Shown here piece by piece: positions 18,937 to 28,287 of a DNA stretch of 64,000 nt. The first letter of the stretch is position 1. Each line of letters opens with the position of its first letter. A program made the position numbers and the translations under genes. The stretch is taken from positions 47,907 to 111,906 of the forward strand of contig PGZO01000011.1 in assembly GCA_002841375.1 (NCBI GenBank). Reading direction: 5' to 3'. Origin of the DNA: Firmicutes bacterium HGW-Firmicutes-7 (GTDB taxonomy: Bacteria > Bacillota > Clostridia > Lachnospirales > Vallitaleaceae). Under the pieces are notes generated by a model. The model was not told where the DNA came from. It did no database searches and saw only the letters and a program-made list of their open reading frames with translations.

Positions 18937-20544
18937 ATGAAAATAAAAATTAGCTTGTTTTTCATTGTAATTATGTGGTTGTCGTCTATAAATGCACTTG
19001 CTGATAATTCTAATTTCCAATATATCATAGTAAACTCAGAAGTTAAAATCACCGGGCTACTTCATCATGTGGAGGAGCTTATTATTCCATCAACCATAGA
19101 AGGGTATAAGGTTACAGTAATAGGCGAATCAGCATTTGAAAATAGATCTTTTAATAGTATTTTAATTCCTGATACTGTAAAAATTATCGAAGCAAAGGCC
19201 TTTTTGGGAACGTCCATAATAAAAGATAAGACCATACACATACCTGCATCTGTAATAGAAATAGGATCATATGCTTTCTCCTATATGCGGGGGGTTGAAG
19301 CCTTCATGGTGGATGAAAATAATAAGGGTTTTACCTCAAGTGATGGAGTATTATACGATGCAGGTAAAAAAATGCTAATTAATTACCCCTTGAATAAATT
19401 GGAGGATACCTTTATTGCTCCTGAGGAGACAAGTGGGTTATATTGTACAGCATTTGCAAATTGCACAAATTTGAAATATATAGTAATACCTAGCGAGAAT
19501 GTATGGATGGCAGGATATACCTTTTTTGGTTGTGATTTAATTTTATTTGGAAACGAGGGTACTAACTTATATCATTCAATTAATGGGTTAGCGGAGGAAG
19601 ATTATTCACGTGGAAAAGTAAAGTTTGTGCCAATTGATAGGAGTCCTTTGAATATGGAAGTATTAAGTGTATTTTATGGAATGAATACAGATTTTATAAA
19701 GGTTCCTATATATCTTACGGATAATCCGGACAGCAATTATATTTCAATTAGTAGTAATATTCCTGAAGGAAAATATTTCTCCTCTTCAGCGTCCATGGGA
19801 ACGATTAGTAATATAAGCACAGATGGAAAAGGTGCTTTTTCTGCTGATTATTTCTCACCTGATGGGTTTGAAAATTCTATTGTATATCTAACCTATGATA
19901 TGGGCAACATTATGCCAGGAAAATCCATTGAATGTATGATTCCACATAAGAATCCTTCTAATAATACCCGTTATAATATACAAGTATTTTCATTTATTCC
20001 GCTTGAATTATATACGGATTGCTTGAATCATTGGGCGAAGGATGATATTTTTAAATGCAAAATTGATAGAACGTTCTGGTGGATAAAGGGTGATCAGTTA
20101 AAACCCGAGTTACCAATTACAAGGGCAGAGTTTATTTCATCCTTGTCAATGATATGCAATAATACATTATCCGATAATACATCAAGATTTGTTGATGTAC
20201 CTTCAGATGCCTGGTATATAAGTGCTATTAACTGGGCTGTAGATGAAGGCATTATAAAAGGGGTAGGCAACAATATGTTTACACCAGACAATGCTATTAC
20301 CAGAGAAGAAGTAGCGGTTATATTAAAGAGAGCATTGGATTATAAAAATGTTGTTGAGAATACACAGAATTATAAAGAATTTGTTGATGATAATGTAATA
20401 TCTGAGTGGGCAAAGAAAAGTGTAAGATCAATGAGATCATATGGATTAATGAATGGCGATGGTGATAATAAATTTAAACCCAAAGAGTTGACAACAAGAG
20501 CAGAAACAGCGGTATTATTACGGAGATTTTCAGAGTATAATTGA
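18937..20544 (+). CDS. BspA-type leucine-rich repeat protein with SLH anchor
   Basis: About 535 residues. A signal peptide (about 1-22) is followed by BspA/LRR_5-type repeats (about 30-180; 'VTVIGESAFENRSFNSILIP' and 'VIEIGSYAFSYM'), an unassigned beta-rich middle domain, and three SLH repeats at about 345-395, 410-460 and 470-530 (FTPDNAITREEVA, FKPKELTTRAETA). I start at the ATG at 18937, which has 'aggggtga' at correct spacing; the TTG at 18922 lies just ahead of that site and is rejected. It sits 61 bp after the stalk/LRR gene with no terminator between, so it is probably under the same riboswitch. Likely an S-layer-anchored adhesin. Confidence 0.87.
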   Translation: MKIKISLFFIVIMWLSSINALADNSNFQYIIVNSEVKITGLLHHVEELIIPSTIEGYKVTVIGESAFENRSFNSILIPDTVKIIEAKAFLGTSIIKDKTIHIPASVIEIGSYAFSYMRGVEAFMVDENNKGFTSSDGVLYDAGKKMLINYPLNKLEDTFIAPEETSGLYCTAFANCTNLKYIVIPSENVWMAGYTFFGCDLILFGNEGTNLYHSINGLAEEDYSRGKVKFVPIDRSPLNMEVLSVFYGMNTDFIKVPIYLTDNPDSNYISISSNIPEGKYFSSSASMGTISNISTDGKGAFSADYFSPDGFENSIVYLTYDMGNIMPGKSIECMIPHKNPSNNTRYNIQVFSFIPLELYTDCLNHWAKDDIFKCKIDRTFWWIKGDQLKPELPITRAEFISSLSMICNNTLSDNTSRFVDVPSDAWYISAINWAVDEGIIKGVGNNMFTPDNAITREEVAVILKRALDYKNVVENTQNYKEFVDDNVISEWAKKSVRSMRSYGLMNGDGDNKFKPKELTTRAETAVLLRRFSEYN

Positions 20545-20632
20545 TTCTCAAGAGATAAAATTTATGACGCAATTAGTATAAAAGATATAACAGATATAAA
20601 AAAGATCTTTGATATAATCCCACACGGCAGTT

Positions 20633-20662
20633 TTGACTTTAACGGCTATTTTATGCTATAAT
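20633..20662 (+). promoter_or_regulatory. SigA-type promoter upstream of asd
   Basis: -35 TTGACT and -10 TATAAT are separated by 18 bases. The transcript would start near 20669 and carry a leader of about 200 nt with a GU-containing hairpin (aaggaagt / acttcttt) and copy 1 of the recurring hairpin motif before asd. The rest of the 327-bp gap holds no gene. Confidence 0.75.
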
Positions 20663-20702
20663 TTAACCTTACGAAGGAAGTTCAACACTTCTTTAAGTAT
20701 TT

Positions 20703-20740
20703 GGGGTTACAAGCTCATAGCAAATGCAGAGGGCGAGTAT
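20703..20740 (+). repeat. Recurring hairpin motif, copy 1 (asd leader)
   Basis: 'ggttac' is followed by a small hairpin: outer stem gctc/gggc (one G-U pair) enclosing 'atagcaaatgcaga', whose inner GC...GC can also pair. It is nearly identical over about 35 bases to copy 3 at 41332. No riboswitch family I know matches. Confidence 0.6.
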
Positions 20741-20871
20741 CCTTTGTCCCATGAATAAAATATAATGCTTGATTTTTACTTTAAAACATGATAAAATACG
20801 CCAATAGAAAACAAATGTGTTCCCACTAAATACATTTGGAATATTAAAATTATAAGAATTGAGGAAAAGAA

Positions 20872-21957
20872 ATGGAAAAAAAATTAAGGGTTGGTATTAT
20901 AGGCGCAACGGGCATGGTAGGTCAAAAATTCATAACATTACTTTATAATCATCCATGGTTTGAGGTTGTTTGTTTAGCAGCTAGCCCAAGATCAGCAGGT
21001 AAAACATATTTTGAAGCTGTAGATAATAGATGGGCTCAGAATATTGAAATTCCAGAATTTATTGGAAATATGATCGTTCAAGATGCAGGTTCAATCGATA
21101 AGATTGCGCCAACCGTCGACTTTGTATTTTGTGCGATAGATATGGATAAACAAGCTACAAAAGATCTTGAAGAAGCTTATGCAAAGGCTGAAGTTCCAGT
21201 TGTTTCAAACAATTCAGCGAATAGAGGAACAAAAGATGTTCCAATGGTTATTCCAGAGGTTAATAACGAGCATATTAAAGTTATTGAGGCACAAAGAAAA
21301 AGATTAGGTACAAGTAAGGGATTTATTGCTGTTAAGCCAAATTGTTCAATACAGAGCTATGTGCCAGTTCTGAATGCATGGAAAAAGTTTGGATTAAAAG
21401 AAGCAGTTATTTGTACTTATCAAGCGATTTCAGGCGCTGGAAAAACCTTTGAATCATGGCCAGAAATTGTTGATAACGTAATTCCTTATATTGGCGGAGA
21501 AGAACAAAAGAGTGAACAAGAACCACTTAAAATATGGGGCCACATTGATGGAGACGAAATTGTTAATGCAGCGACCCCAGTAATATCTGCTCAATGTATT
21601 AGAGTTCCAGCAGCAGATGGGCACATGGCAGCAGTTTCTGTTAAGTTTGAAAAAGAAACCAATATTGAAGAAATGGTTGGGTTACTTAATGGATTTGTAG
21701 GGAGACCAGAGGAACTTAAATTGCCATCCGCTACAAAGCAATTCATTAAATATATGGAAGAAGACAACCGTCCACAAACAAAACTCGATCGTGATTATGA
21801 AAATGGAATGGGTATTACGGTTGGGCGATTAAGAAAAGATCATATTTATGATTATAAGTTTGTTGGATTGTCTCATAATACATTAAGAGGAGCTGCTGGT
21901 GGCGGAGTATTAATTGCAGAGTTATTAGTAGCAGAAGGATATATTACAAGCAAATAG
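20872..21957 (+). CDS. asd: Aspartate-semialdehyde dehydrogenase
   Basis: A 361-residue enzyme reducing aspartyl-phosphate to aspartate semialdehyde for lysine/diaminopimelate, threonine and methionine synthesis. It has the NADP-binding 'IGATGMVGQKF' at the N-terminus, the catalytic cysteine in 'VKPNCSIQSYVPVL' and 'CTYQAISGAGKTFESWP' downstream. The sequence style is the longer archaeal/fungal-like asd type, which some Clostridia carry. It is a single gene with its own promoter and leader, closed by a bidirectional terminator. Confidence 0.93.
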   Translation: MEKKLRVGIIGATGMVGQKFITLLYNHPWFEVVCLAASPRSAGKTYFEAVDNRWAQNIEIPEFIGNMIVQDAGSIDKIAPTVDFVFCAIDMDKQATKDLEEAYAKAEVPVVSNNSANRGTKDVPMVIPEVNNEHIKVIEAQRKRLGTSKGFIAVKPNCSIQSYVPVLNAWKKFGLKEAVICTYQAISGAGKTFESWPEIVDNVIPYIGGEEQKSEQEPLKIWGHIDGDEIVNAATPVISAQCIRVPAADGHMAAVSVKFEKETNIEEMVGLLNGFVGRPEELKLPSATKQFIKYMEEDNRPQTKLDRDYENGMGITVGRLRKDHIYDYKFVGLSHNTLRGAAGGGVLIAELLVAEGYITSK

Positions 21958-22036
21958 CGTGTGAAAAATATAAAAATAAATTAATTTAGGTTATTGGCAT
22001 AGCATTGGTGTTTATAAACAAATAATAAGTAAAATT

Positions 22037-22072
22037 AAAACCACCCTATTGACTTTTCAATAGGGTGGTTTT
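22037..22072. terminator. Bidirectional terminator between asd and the carboxypeptidase gene
   Basis: A perfect 16-bp stem (aaaaccaccctattga / tcaatagggtggtttt, 4-base loop) has A-runs on one side and T-runs on the other. It serves the convergent genes on both strands. Confidence 0.93.
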
Positions 22073-22076
22073 AATT

Positions 22077-23393
22077 TTACCTTCTATGCGAGTTTTTCTT
22101 TTTATATTTGCTATAATGCTTTTGAGGACGGATACAATATAAGATGAGCGTAGTTAAAAATAAGACAATAATTATAGGAATTAAAACAGTAATGAGTGAT
22201 TTGACTACTTTTTCTGGCTTAGATTCATCTGTATCGAAATAAACAATATCAATATCATTTATTACTGCATCCGAGGTTGCAATTAAGGTTCCATCGCTGA
22301 AAATTGATACAGTACCAACTGTGTCTCCTTTTTTCGCATCTACAGTAAGCACTGATAATTCTGATTTGAATTCAATTGAGTTTTTTTCCTGGGTACTTTC
22401 GATATAAATGTTTAAGGGTACATTTAGTGTAACGATAGCTTCTCCAACTTTTGAGTCGTTTTGCAGGATTGGAAGCGTTTCTTCATAATCTGAGGACGTT
22501 AATTCTACCGGTTTAAAATTACTAAAACCATAATCCAGAAGTTGAGAAGTGTCTTCATACATATTTTGACTACTTGACTTTAATAAAACGACAATTAATA
22601 CTTGATCGTCTTTTTTTGCTACTGTAACAAGGGTGTGACCGGCCTCGTTCGTAAATCCAGTTTTACCTGCAATAACATCATCACGATAAAGTGTTGCGTC
22701 TCTTTTCTCATTCATCATTTTATGCTGCTGAGAAAGATACCGTATTTCAGTTGAAAGATTGGTTAAAGGAATTTGATATGTAATATCCTTCATAATATTT
22801 AAATAGTATTCATTTTTTATTAACTCTTTTGTGATTAATGCCATATCATAAGCTGTAGTATAATGGTTTTCATCATGGAGTCCATTGGGATTCACAAAAT
22901 GTGTATTGAATGCACCAATTTCCTTTAAACGATCATTCATATCATGAGCAAATTCATCAATAGAACCACTGGTTTTTTCTGCAAGTCCATTTGCAATTTC
23001 ATTTGCTGACATCAGTAAAAGTCCATGCATAGCTTGATCAATCGTTAAGACTTCATCTTCTTTAATACCGATGTGACTACTGCCAAATTCAATACTTAAT
23101 ACAGCGTTTCTTGAGAATGTTATTGTGTCCTCAGGATTTAAGGCTTCTATCGCAAGAAGAGCCGTCATAAGCTTCGTAATGCTGGCGGGATAGTACTTTT
23201 TAGTTTCATTTTTACTATAAAGAATTTGACCAGTAGTAGCATCAATTAATATTGCTGCTTCAGAGATAATCGGCGGTGATGCTTGGTCTGTTGTGAAGTT
23301 TTCTTGAGCATAAGCTTTAAAGGTACTATTCATCGTTAATGTTATGATAAGTATTAATGTACTTGAAGCTAATATAAAGTTGGGTTTTTTCAT
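22077..23393 (-). CDS. D-alanyl-D-alanine carboxypeptidase (DacA/DacF family)
   Basis: A 438-residue low-molecular-weight penicillin-binding protein. It has an N-terminal signal segment and the three active-site motifs: SxxK in 'YYPASITKLMTALL', SxN in 'SANEIANG' and KTG in 'AGKTGFTNEAG'. A DacA-type C-terminal beta domain and a C-terminal membrane anchor (about 395-420, then basic residues) follow. It trims the terminal D-Ala from peptidoglycan stem peptides outside the membrane. The ATG has an 'aaggag' site. Whether it is vegetative or sporulation-specific cannot be told. Confidence 0.92.
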   Translation of the reverse strand: MKKPNFILASSTLILIITLTMNSTFKAYAQENFTTDQASPPIISEAAILIDATTGQILYSKNETKKYYPASITKLMTALLAIEALNPEDTITFSRNAVLSIEFGSSHIGIKEDEVLTIDQAMHGLLLMSANEIANGLAEKTSGSIDEFAHDMNDRLKEIGAFNTHFVNPNGLHDENHYTTAYDMALITKELIKNEYYLNIMKDITYQIPLTNLSTEIRYLSQQHKMMNEKRDATLYRDDVIAGKTGFTNEAGHTLVTVAKKDDQVLIVVLLKSSSQNMYEDTSQLLDYGFSNFKPVELTSSDYEETLPILQNDSKVGEAIVTLNVPLNIYIESTQEKNSIEFKSELSVLTVDAKKGDTVGTVSIFSDGTLIATSDAVINDIDIVYFDTDESKPEKVVKSLITVLIPIIIVLFLTTLILYCIRPQKHYSKYKKKNSHRR

Positions 23394-23535
23394 AATATAG
23401 ACTCCTTATAATGCTAAACAGTAGTTTACCATAGCAAGGTAGCAAAAGTAAAGACCGCTATATTATAAGTATTTTAATTCTAATTAGAATATTACCCAAA
23501 GATTATAATTTTATTATCCATTTATATATAGTTTA

Positions 23536-24747
23536 TTACAAGGTGTTTCTTGTGTTTTTATAATTTTTTCTGTATTCCAAGGGCGTCATTTTTGTGTGTT
23601 TTTTAAAAACACTTGCAAAATGACTTTGGGAGGAGAATTGAAAAAAGTTAGAAATGTCTGCTAAAGTACTATTGGTGAAAGATAAAAAATATTTTGTTTC
23701 TTCAATTTTAGCTCGATTAATATAAATACTAAGCGCTGTTCCAACTTCCTTTTTAAATACTTGAGAAAGATAATTTGCGTTTGCAGGTATTTGCTCGGCT
23801 ATTTCTTTTACACTGATTTTATCATTTAAGGAGCTTGATATAATTTTAATGATAGCTTGTACTAAAGGAGAATATATTCTATTGATTTTTGTGTTAATAA
23901 GTTTAACAAATTCTCTGATCATTTTTAAGTCTAAGTGATATAATTCTTGAATATCGCTGCGATGTTCAATTTCATTTATATACGTATCTGATAAAGTAAA
24001 TGCCGTTTCAGAATCTACGCCACCTTCAATTACTGCACGCGTATACAAGGTGCAACGACAAATTAAAGAGTTCTTAAAGGAGCGAATTGAATTAGTTGAT
24101 AATGTAGCGTCATGATACGTATTTAAACTCTGTACAATTTTTTCTGCTTCTTCAACATTACCTTCTTTAATTTTTACTAATAAACTTTGTTCGATGAAGT
24201 AAGGTGGATGTGAATACCATTTTTCTTTATTCTCAATTCTATGTAAATAGAACTTTTCTGACAGTGTATTTTCTTTGTTAGAAGCATTTGCACTTGAATT
24301 CACGAATAGCTCACAAAATAGCTGCCTATAATGGATATTTCTTTTATCGTCAACTAATTTTGTGGAAGAGATGGACTTAATAAGCTGATCTTTATCTTCT
24401 AAGGATACCTTTCTTTTTAAAATAAGCTTATTTATAAATTCTACATGAGATTGTGCGACTACATAGGGTCCACATAGAATATAATGATTTTTATCATGTA
24501 TTTGCAATATTGTAATTAAAAAAGCTTCTTCTAAGTCATTGGATAAATATAAAAGGTTTTCAAGAATTTGATTTTTTAAAGAAGCATGCACCACATCATA
24601 GAACCAGTTATAATGCTTTTGAAAGTCATCCTCTGGTAGAGCGTATGAAAAAATGTACTCATCATCTGAAAAAAGGTGAATGGGTATTTGCGTAAATTGA
24701 TAGAACAGATTCATTTTTTCACTTATTGAAAGTGCCAATTGATTCAT
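23536..24747 (-). CDS. AraC-family transcriptional regulator
   Basis: A 403-residue regulator. The C-terminal hundred residues form the AraC double helix-turn-helix ('ISVKEIAEQIPANANYLSQV', 'FKKEVGTALSIYINRAKIEE', 'FSSQSHFASVFKKHTKMTPL'). The long N-terminal part has no domain I recognise and may sense the sugar or a signal from the transporter. It is divergent from the sugar ABC operon and separated from it by about 130 bp of very AT-rich DNA with palindromic 'atatgatatatta' words, so it probably controls that operon. Confidence 0.9.
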   Translation of the reverse strand: MNQLALSISEKMNLFYQFTQIPIHLFSDDEYIFSYALPEDDFQKHYNWFYDVVHASLKNQILENLLYLSNDLEEAFLITILQIHDKNHYILCGPYVVAQSHVEFINKLILKRKVSLEDKDQLIKSISSTKLVDDKRNIHYRQLFCELFVNSSANASNKENTLSEKFYLHRIENKEKWYSHPPYFIEQSLLVKIKEGNVEEAEKIVQSLNTYHDATLSTNSIRSFKNSLICRCTLYTRAVIEGGVDSETAFTLSDTYINEIEHRSDIQELYHLDLKMIREFVKLINTKINRIYSPLVQAIIKIISSSLNDKISVKEIAEQIPANANYLSQVFKKEVGTALSIYINRAKIEETKYFLSFTNSTLADISNFFQFSSQSHFASVFKKHTKMTPLEYRKNYKNTRNTL

Positions 24748-24880
24748 TTAATCACCTACTAGAAAATTATTATATAATATATTTGATATAAAAATAACAT
24801 ATATGATATATTATATAATATAATAAGTCTATAATGCAAGATGTAGCAAATAATATTTTTCTATTTATGGAGGGAAGAAA

Positions 24881-26128
24881 ATGAAAAAAATAATATCTGT
24901 TTTAATGCTAGCAATTCTAGTACTCGGGGTAGTAGGTTGCGGAGCAAAAAAAGAAGAAGAGATTAAAGAGGTACCAGTTACAAACGATGAAACAACTGAA
25001 ATAACAAAAACAAAAATTACTATTGGCTTCCAAGCTGACCCTGTTGGCGGTATTCAAAAGGTAATTGATGCTTTTGAGACAGAATATCCACAATATGAAG
25101 TAGAATTTGCAAACATGACAAATGACTCCGCTCAAATGCATGATCAACTGTTAAATTCTTTATCATCAGGTTCAGGTGAGTATGACGTTATTGCAATGGA
25201 CGTTGTATGGGCAGGTGAATTTGCAGCAGCAGGATATCTTGAACCAGTAGATACATTACTTATGGATCAAGGTTGGAAAACAAGCGACTTTAATGCAGGT
25301 TCTATGGCTTCTGGAAAATATCAAGGTAAGAATTATGCATTGCCATTTTTCCCTGATTTAGGTTTCTTGTATTACAGAAAAGATATTGTATCTCCAGAAG
25401 ATGCAGCAAAGCTAGAAGCAGGTACATATACTTGGGAAGACTTATTAGCAATGTCAGAGAAATACGTTGGTCAAAATGAAACAACTTATGGTTTTGTATA
25501 CCAATCAAAACAATATGAAGGGTTAATTTGTAATTTAAATGAGTTCTCAAAGAACTGGACAGATGTAAAGGGTGGTTTAGAAACAATGAATGCATTTGTG
25601 AATTCAAATGCAACACCTGAAGATATTTTGGTCTATACTGAAGGTGAAACTCATGCAGCCTTTACAAATAAAGAAGCTGTATTTGCAAGAAATTGGCCTT
25701 ATATGTATGGTATGGCAGTAGCTGATGACTCACCAATCGTTATCGATGAAGTTGGTCTTGCACCACTTCCAAACGGCGGAACAGTAGGCGGATGGTTGAT
25801 CGGTTTAAATAAAAACACAGATAATCTTCAAGGAGCAAAGGATTTTGCTACATTCTTAGCTGGTGACAGCGGACAAAGAATATATTCATCATCAAATGCT
25901 AGCTTGCCAGGAATGAATTCTCTATTAACGGATGCTGGTATTATTGAAGCAAATACATTGTTATCAAATGAAGGCTTTAAATTAGCATTAACCAATACAA
26001 TTGCTAGACCAGTAGTTGCAAATTATCAAGAAGTTTCAGATCAAATTCAAGTAGCAGCACATGCTTATCTATCAGGTTCTAAGACCTTAGAAGATGCAGT
26101 TACTGAGATTGAAAGCGCATTACAATAG
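24881..26128 (+). CDS. Sugar ABC transporter substrate-binding lipoprotein
   Basis: A 415-residue family 1 extracellular binding protein. A lipobox (LVLGVVGC, cysteine at about 20) places it on the outer face of the membrane. 'YDVIAMDVVWAGEFAAAGYL', 'LPFFPDLGFLYYRKD' and 'VGGWLIGLNKNT' are typical of the maltose/trehalose type (MalE/ThuE-like). It is the first gene of the disaccharide operon and is followed by a strong stem-loop that may hold its mRNA level above that of the permeases. Confidence 0.93.
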   Translation: MKKIISVLMLAILVLGVVGCGAKKEEEIKEVPVTNDETTEITKTKITIGFQADPVGGIQKVIDAFETEYPQYEVEFANMTNDSAQMHDQLLNSLSSGSGEYDVIAMDVVWAGEFAAAGYLEPVDTLLMDQGWKTSDFNAGSMASGKYQGKNYALPFFPDLGFLYYRKDIVSPEDAAKLEAGTYTWEDLLAMSEKYVGQNETTYGFVYQSKQYEGLICNLNEFSKNWTDVKGGLETMNAFVNSNATPEDILVYTEGETHAAFTNKEAVFARNWPYMYGMAVADDSPIVIDEVGLAPLPNGGTVGGWLIGLNKNTDNLQGAKDFATFLAGDSGQRIYSSSNASLPGMNSLLTDAGIIEANTLLSNEGFKLALTNTIARPVVANYQEVSDQIQVAAHAYLSGSKTLEDAVTEIESALQ

Positions 26129-26139
26129 CAAATGGATGT

Positions 26140-26178
26140 TTAAGGCTTGCATGCTTACATTGTAAGCATGCACCTTAA
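26140..26178 (+). promoter_or_regulatory. Intra-operon stem-loop after the binding-protein gene
   Basis: A perfect 11-bp stem (tgcatgcttac / gtaagcatgca, loop att) is extended by ttaagg/ccttaa across a 2-base bulge. No T-run follows, so this looks like an mRNA-stabilising or processing hairpin more than a terminator. Such hairpins commonly let a binding protein be made in excess over its permeases. Confidence 0.75.
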
Positions 26179-26196
26179 TCTTTAGGAGAGATTATT

Positions 26197-27426
26197 ATGA
26201 AACTAAATAATAAAATCGGTTATTTATTAATACTTCCTGCAATGATTTTTGTTATGATTTTTTCCTTATGGCCCGTATTTCAATCTGCTACATATTCTTT
26301 ATTTGATTATCAATTAAATGATCAAACAAAATCCAGGTTGTCAATCAGTAACCAATATAATCTTGAATTATTTCAAGAAACAAACCGATATTTGAATTTT
26401 TATTTGGATAGCGAGAAAGAAACAGCTACCTTAGAACAATCAAAAGAGAAAATAGATGCTTTATTACAAAAAATTAACGCATATGAAACAGACATTCTTA
26501 GCAACTATGGCGAGGAAAAGGTTGTAAAAATATCTGAGGATGAAAAAAATGACCTTGAAGCTTTTGCACAAACTGTTATACAATCCATTAATGAAATTTA
26601 TGCACTAAATGATGAAGGTTTTGCAATAGAAGAGGATGTCTTAGCCGTAACAGGAGGATATGATTCCTCAATGATTAAGCCAAACTTTATTGGGCTAAAT
26701 AATTATAAACAAGCGCTAAAAGATACAAGAGTAAGAACTGCATTGTTAAACACTTTAGTTTTTACATTTTTTTCAATTAGTTTAGAACTAGTTTTTGGTA
26801 TATTATTAGCATTAATCATGAATAAGGCTATGTTTGGAAGAGGGCTCATAAGAAGTCTTTCTTTAATACCGTGGGCTATTCCTACAGTTGTATCCGCTTT
26901 AATATGGTTATATTTATATAATGGATCAAGTGGTGTCGTAGCAATGATCTTTTCTAAGATTGGTCTCATATCGAAACCAACCGATTTACTACTTACAAGT
27001 ACAGCAGCAATGGGCGCAGTTATTCTTGCAGATGTATGGAAAACAACACCTTATATGGCGCTATTATTGCTCGCTGGATTACAAACTATACCCAATACAG
27101 TATATGAAGCTTCTGCTGTAGATGGCGCACATAAGTTACAACAGTTTTTTAGAATTACGCTTCCAATGTTAAAACCGTCAATTTTGGTAGCATTGCTATT
27201 TCGAACGTTAGATGCATTTAGAGTGTTTGACTTGATTTATGTACTAACAGGCGGTGGACCAGGTGGTAAAACTGAAACTATTTCCATATATGCCTATAAA
27301 GCTATGTTTGCTCAAACAAAGTTTGGATATGGTTCAGCATTAACCATTATCATTGCATTATGTGTAGCCATAATTTGTTATTTCTACATTAAAGTGCTAA
27401 ATGTAGACATTTCATCAAGAGAATAG
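26197..27426 (+). CDS. Sugar ABC transporter permease, MalF type
   Basis: A 409-residue inner-membrane permease. After the first membrane segment (about 8-28) an extra domain of about 130 residues, rich in E, K, Q and N (about 35-165, partly coiled-coil-like), is inserted before the remaining five or six segments. The EAA loop is 'YEASAVDGAHKLQQFFRITL', which contacts the ATPase. It pairs with the MalG-type permease downstream. An 'aggag' site precedes the ATG. Confidence 0.92.
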   Translation: MKLNNKIGYLLILPAMIFVMIFSLWPVFQSATYSLFDYQLNDQTKSRLSISNQYNLELFQETNRYLNFYLDSEKETATLEQSKEKIDALLQKINAYETDILSNYGEEKVVKISEDEKNDLEAFAQTVIQSINEIYALNDEGFAIEEDVLAVTGGYDSSMIKPNFIGLNNYKQALKDTRVRTALLNTLVFTFFSISLELVFGILLALIMNKAMFGRGLIRSLSLIPWAIPTVVSALIWLYLYNGSSGVVAMIFSKIGLISKPTDLLLTSTAAMGAVILADVWKTTPYMALLLLAGLQTIPNTVYEASAVDGAHKLQQFFRITLPMLKPSILVALLFRTLDAFRVFDLIYVLTGGGPGGKTETISIYAYKAMFAQTKFGYGSALTIIIALCVAIICYFYIKVLNVDISSRE

Positions 27427-27439
27427 GGGGAGGACGAAT

Positions 27440-28276
27440 ATGAAAAAATTAATGACTAATAAAAATTTGACAAAAGCCTTTAGTATCTTCATTATTTTTT
27501 ATCTTATAGTAATCGTATTTCCCTTTATTTGGGTATTGGTTACTTCCTTTAAACCAGAAAGTGAGATATGGGGGAAAAGTGCTCTTAAGCTAATATCAGA
27601 GAACCCTACACTAGACCATTATAGGGCTTTGGCTCAAAACAATGTTTTAAGAGGGATAAAAAATAGTTTTATAGTGGCTTCGTTAACAACAATTTATGTA
27701 ACTGTTATTTCGATTTTTGCTGGTTATGCCCTTGCTAGATTACAATTTAGGGGTAAGAATTTTGTATTAACGTTAGTACTTGCAGTATCAATGTTTCCAC
27801 AAATGATTGTTGTTGGTCCAATATATAATATGTTTAATGAATTAGGTTGGACGAATTCATATAATATTATTTTTCCATACTCGATGATTTCGTTGCCAGT
27901 TGCTATTTATATTTTGGTAACACACTTTAAAAAGATTCCGTTCACGTTAGAGGAATCGGCTAAAATTGATGGTGCAACACCCATGCAGACTTTATTGAAG
28001 ATTGTTACACCATTAGCACTTCCTGGCATATTTACATCAGCAATTATTACATTTATTGGTGTCTGGAATGAATATGTTCTATCTTTAACTTTAAATACTG
28101 ACTTATCATTTCATACAGCGCCAGTTGCAATATCATTTTTAAGGGGGCAATTTGAAATATTCTGGGGTCAAGTTACAGCAGCCGCAGTAGTTGTGACAAT
28201 TCCAACCTTAATTATTGTGTTGCTATTCCAAAGACAAATTATTTCAGGCTTAACTTCTGGAGCATTAAAAGAATAG
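27440..28276 (+). CDS. Sugar ABC transporter permease, MalG type
   Basis: A 278-residue permease with six membrane segments. The EAA loop 'EESAKIDGATPMQTLLKIVT' is followed by the usual 'ALPGIFTSAIITFIGVWNEY'. It follows the MalF-type gene by 13 bp with a 'gggggagg' site. Together the two form the membrane channel energised by the MsmX/MalK-like ATPase at the end of the operon. Confidence 0.94.
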   Translation: MKKLMTNKNLTKAFSIFIIFYLIVIVFPFIWVLVTSFKPESEIWGKSALKLISENPTLDHYRALAQNNVLRGIKNSFIVASLTTIYVTVISIFAGYALARLQFRGKNFVLTLVLAVSMFPQMIVVGPIYNMFNELGWTNSYNIIFPYSMISLPVAIYILVTHFKKIPFTLEESAKIDGATPMQTLLKIVTPLALPGIFTSAIITFIGVWNEYVLSLTLNTDLSFHTAPVAISFLRGQFEIFWGQVTAAAVVVTIPTLIIVLLFQRQIISGLTSGALKE

Positions 28277-28287
28277 TAGGTGATAAA

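Noticed and set aside
20703..20740. Motif as a known riboswitch (c-di-AMP ydaO, preQ1, SAM, purine or T-box)
   Set aside because: I compared the remembered consensus cores; only 'tttggggtta' resembles part of ydaO, and the rest does not fit. Left unassigned.
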